64,000 nt of DNA. Origin: Taeniopygia guttata. Taxonomy: Eukaryota; Chordata; Aves; Passeriformes; Estrildidae. Position 1 is the stretch's first letter, and every line of letters starts with the position of its first letter. Below, piece after piece: positions 55,701 through 64,000 of this stretch. The stretch lies in contig NC_133033.1 in NCBI RefSeq assembly GCF_048771995.1, forward strand, positions 4,836,501 to 4,900,500. Direction: 5' to 3'. Made by a program: the position numbers and the translations under genes. A model generated the notes under the pieces. The model did not search any database. It saw nothing but the letters and a program-made list of their open reading frames with translations, and was not told the DNA's origin.

Positions 55701-56969
55701 TGGCTGGGATGTCCCAGAACTCCCAGCAGCCCTCGGCATGGCTCCAGCAAGGCTGGGCAGTGGGGAGAGAGCCTGTACAAATATTATTGTTGTTGTTATT
55801 CCCCATAAATATATGCAGGCACTTAACGACCTTGGCATGGAGCACTTCCTGGGGATTCATGACCAGTTGGTGTTAATGGTCTTTAGCTGCACCTCAGGCC
55901 ATCAGCTCCTCCCAGCCCATCATTAATCCACAGGAAATGTCTCAGGCATCGATCCTCATTGCTTAATTAATAAATGCAACTTGTCTCCTGCCTGAGATTT
56001 AGAGATACTCACTGCTTCTCTCCCTGCTGCTGTGAAGGTGACTTTTTTAGCACAGGTCCCTCACGCTGGGAGGCCCTCGTGGGATTTTGTTTCCTGGCAT
56101 TCATGTGGGTGTGGGCTGTGGCAGCAGGAAAGTCTTTTCTCTCCAGGGCGGGAGGGAAGGAACTGAGCCGCTGGTGGGTTTGGGGTTTCTCCAGCTAATG
56201 TGGCACAGCACAAGGAGCACATCTTTCCCACCAAACCCAAAGGCTTGCTTACCTTCAGCAGAGTGCATCCAAGAGCCTGGGCAAGAAGTAGCGTGAGCCA
56301 GCATGGAAGAACGTGGCAATTCTCCAAGGCCTTAGCAGGTTCTATAATAATCGATGTTTTTTGCCCATGAGTCACAATTCATCTGTAATCTTCCTCGGGG
56401 GAGGTGGGATTTGCTATCTTTAGTGCTCACGACTGCTGCTTTCCCGGGCTGAGCATCCTGCTGAGCCCGGATCCTGCTGCAGGGATGCTGACCTGGCAGC
56501 CAGCACGGAGACGCGGCCGCGCTTCAATCCTGCTCCCCGTTTCTCCAGCCCTCGCCACCAGCTGGCTTTGTGCAGTGGTGCCGCAGTATAAATCATGGTA
56601 ATTCCTGAGATGCTTTTCCGCGGTAAGTCTGAAATTCCCATTTTGGTTCGCTGGCTTGCTTGGCCAACTAAATTATTTTCATAGCCCCTTAAGGGCATAT
56701 TGTCAGCCCAGACTTATTGCCGTTATACACCATTTCTGAAACATTAATATCTCTTCTAAATATAGTGTATTGACAAGGTATCTGGTATAGTGTAAATCCT
56801 TGGGACATTTGATCCAGATCATTAAAACTGAGTGAAGGAAGGGAGGAATAGATCAAGTTACCTTGCTGCTCTTAATTCAAACAAGCGATGAATTATTCAT
56901 TCCGCTATTAATTCTACAGTCCTCCTGCTTTTTATTTATTTCTCTCTTTGTTTATTTTTTTCCTCCCAG
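52761..56969. other. Intergenic region CYB5RL-CDCP2
   Basis: No coding exon was recognised. It contains a compact CpG island (53855-54090) and otherwise CpG-poor unique sequence. Near 56586 there is a TATAAAT and near 56625 a donor-like CCGCG|GTAAGT, too close together for a normal first exon, so no promoter is called there. Confidence 0.55.
53855..54090. promoter_or_regulatory. Orphan CpG island upstream of CDCP2
   Basis: Dense CpG over about 230 bases (GGTCCGGCCGTGC, CTGCCGCGCGGCTCCG, GCCGGGGCGGGCTGCGG, ACCGCCCGCGGGC) in otherwise CpG-depleted intergenic DNA. On the plus strand there is a donor-like GCAAGCT|GTGAGT after 53934. It may be a distal promoter of CDCP2 (start codon 3 kb downstream), the promoter of a non-coding RNA, or a regulatory island. 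Sequence alone does not decide. Confidence 0.5.
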
Positions 56970-57027
56970 ATAGACAGCTCCAAAAGGATGCTCGGGCACT
57001 GGTGAGGGGAGATTTGCCTGCTGGAGG
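56970..57027 (+). other. CDCP2: Probable CDCP2 5' UTR segment with tiny upstream ORF
   Basis: A long pyrimidine tract and CCTCCCAG end at 56969, a strong acceptor, so the first coding exon probably begins at 56970 and is spliced from an unidentified upstream exon. It carries an upstream ATG (56988) with a five-codon frame ending in TGA. Confidence 0.45.
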
Positions 57028-63525
<6,498 letters not shown>

Positions 63526-64000
63526 GATGCTCCTTCCAGGCTCCAGGGATTGCAGACCCAGTCCTGCCCAGGGCAGAAAGGCACCCCAAAATCCACTCTC
63601 ATCCCAGGCAAAACCTAACACAGCTGCCCGAACAGAGACACAGCTCTCAGGCCCTGAAACTGAGCCTGAACCCAACCTCCACCTTCTCTTAGTGCCTGAA
63701 AAATCTGGGCGATAGGCAGCCATTTCCCTTCCCAATTTGTTTTCCTCTGTCTCAATCTGTCCATTTGGCTCAGGAATGCAATTCTTGTGCTCCCTAACTC
63801 TTCCCGCACCTGCTTCAATTTGTTTTCCCTGTAGTGCTGCTGCTCTCAGGAAAGAAACGTTTGCCGATGGCTGCAAATCTTCCTGTCAATTATTTCTAGC
63901 TGAATTCTTGGAGGTACAAACCATCCCCAAATGTAGCTATATTCCCAACAAATGTTCTCCGTGCTCCCAGCCCATGCTTGGGGGGGAACTGTGGAGCTGT
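63526..64000 (+). other. CDCP2: CDCP2 3' UTR (partial)
   Basis: Sequence after the stop to the window edge shows no AATAAA or ATTAAA that would end the transcript, so the 3' UTR probably continues outside the window. Confidence 0.55.

Noticed and set aside
56580-56630. TATAAAT and a nearby GTAAGT as a CDCP2 promoter and first exon
   Set aside because: TATA-to-donor distance is only about 40 bases, leaving almost no exon; no supporting element.

Overview
This is an ordinary vertebrate nuclear segment, almost certainly from a bird. The genes have short exons and GT-AG introns. There are sharp CpG islands, few interspersed repeats, and two CR1 LINE 3' ends of avian type. The gene order SSBP3 (+), MRPL37 (-), CYB5RL (+), CDCP2 (+) is the order I recall for the same block on human chromosome 1p32. 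I reconstructed four protein-coding genes exon by exon. In every case the splice phases close without a frame break.

Layout. 1-15265 is intron of SSBP3; the exons for its N-terminal LUFS/LisH region lie upstream of the window. 15266-32053 holds the last 14 coding exons of SSBP3 (296 codons plus stop), followed by a U-rich 3' UTR of about 2 kb ending near 34035. 34036-38050 is intergenic with no gene I can support. 38178-41938 is MRPL37 on the minus strand (7 coding exons, 429 aa). 41600-42620 is a CpG island that looks like a shared, divergent promoter for MRPL37 and CYB5RL. 43318-51913 is CYB5RL (6 coding exons, 308 aa). 52760-56969 is intergenic and contains an orphan CpG island (53855-54090). 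57028-63525 is CDCP2 (6 coding exons, 538 aa), and its 3' UTR probably runs past the end of the window.

The genes are neighbours rather than a pathway. SSBP3 is a nuclear co-factor of LDB1/LIM-homeodomain complexes. MRPL37 is a structural protein of the mitochondrial large ribosomal subunit. CYB5RL is a flavin- and pyridine-nucleotide-binding reductase related to cytochrome b5 reductase. CDCP2 is a secretory-pathway membrane protein with three CUB domains and a ZP-N-like module. Only MRPL37 and CYB5RL look physically coupled, through the divergent promoter.

I found no CRISPR array, operon, prophage, endogenous retrovirus or obviously novel gene system. The points most worth a second look are the SSBP3 cassette exons sitting among long T and A tracts, several AT/homeobox-motif-rich or CpG-retaining intronic blocks that look like conserved non-coding elements, the orphan CpG island upstream of CDCP2, an overlapping upstream ORF predicted for CYB5RL, and two perfect 13-bp inverted repeats.
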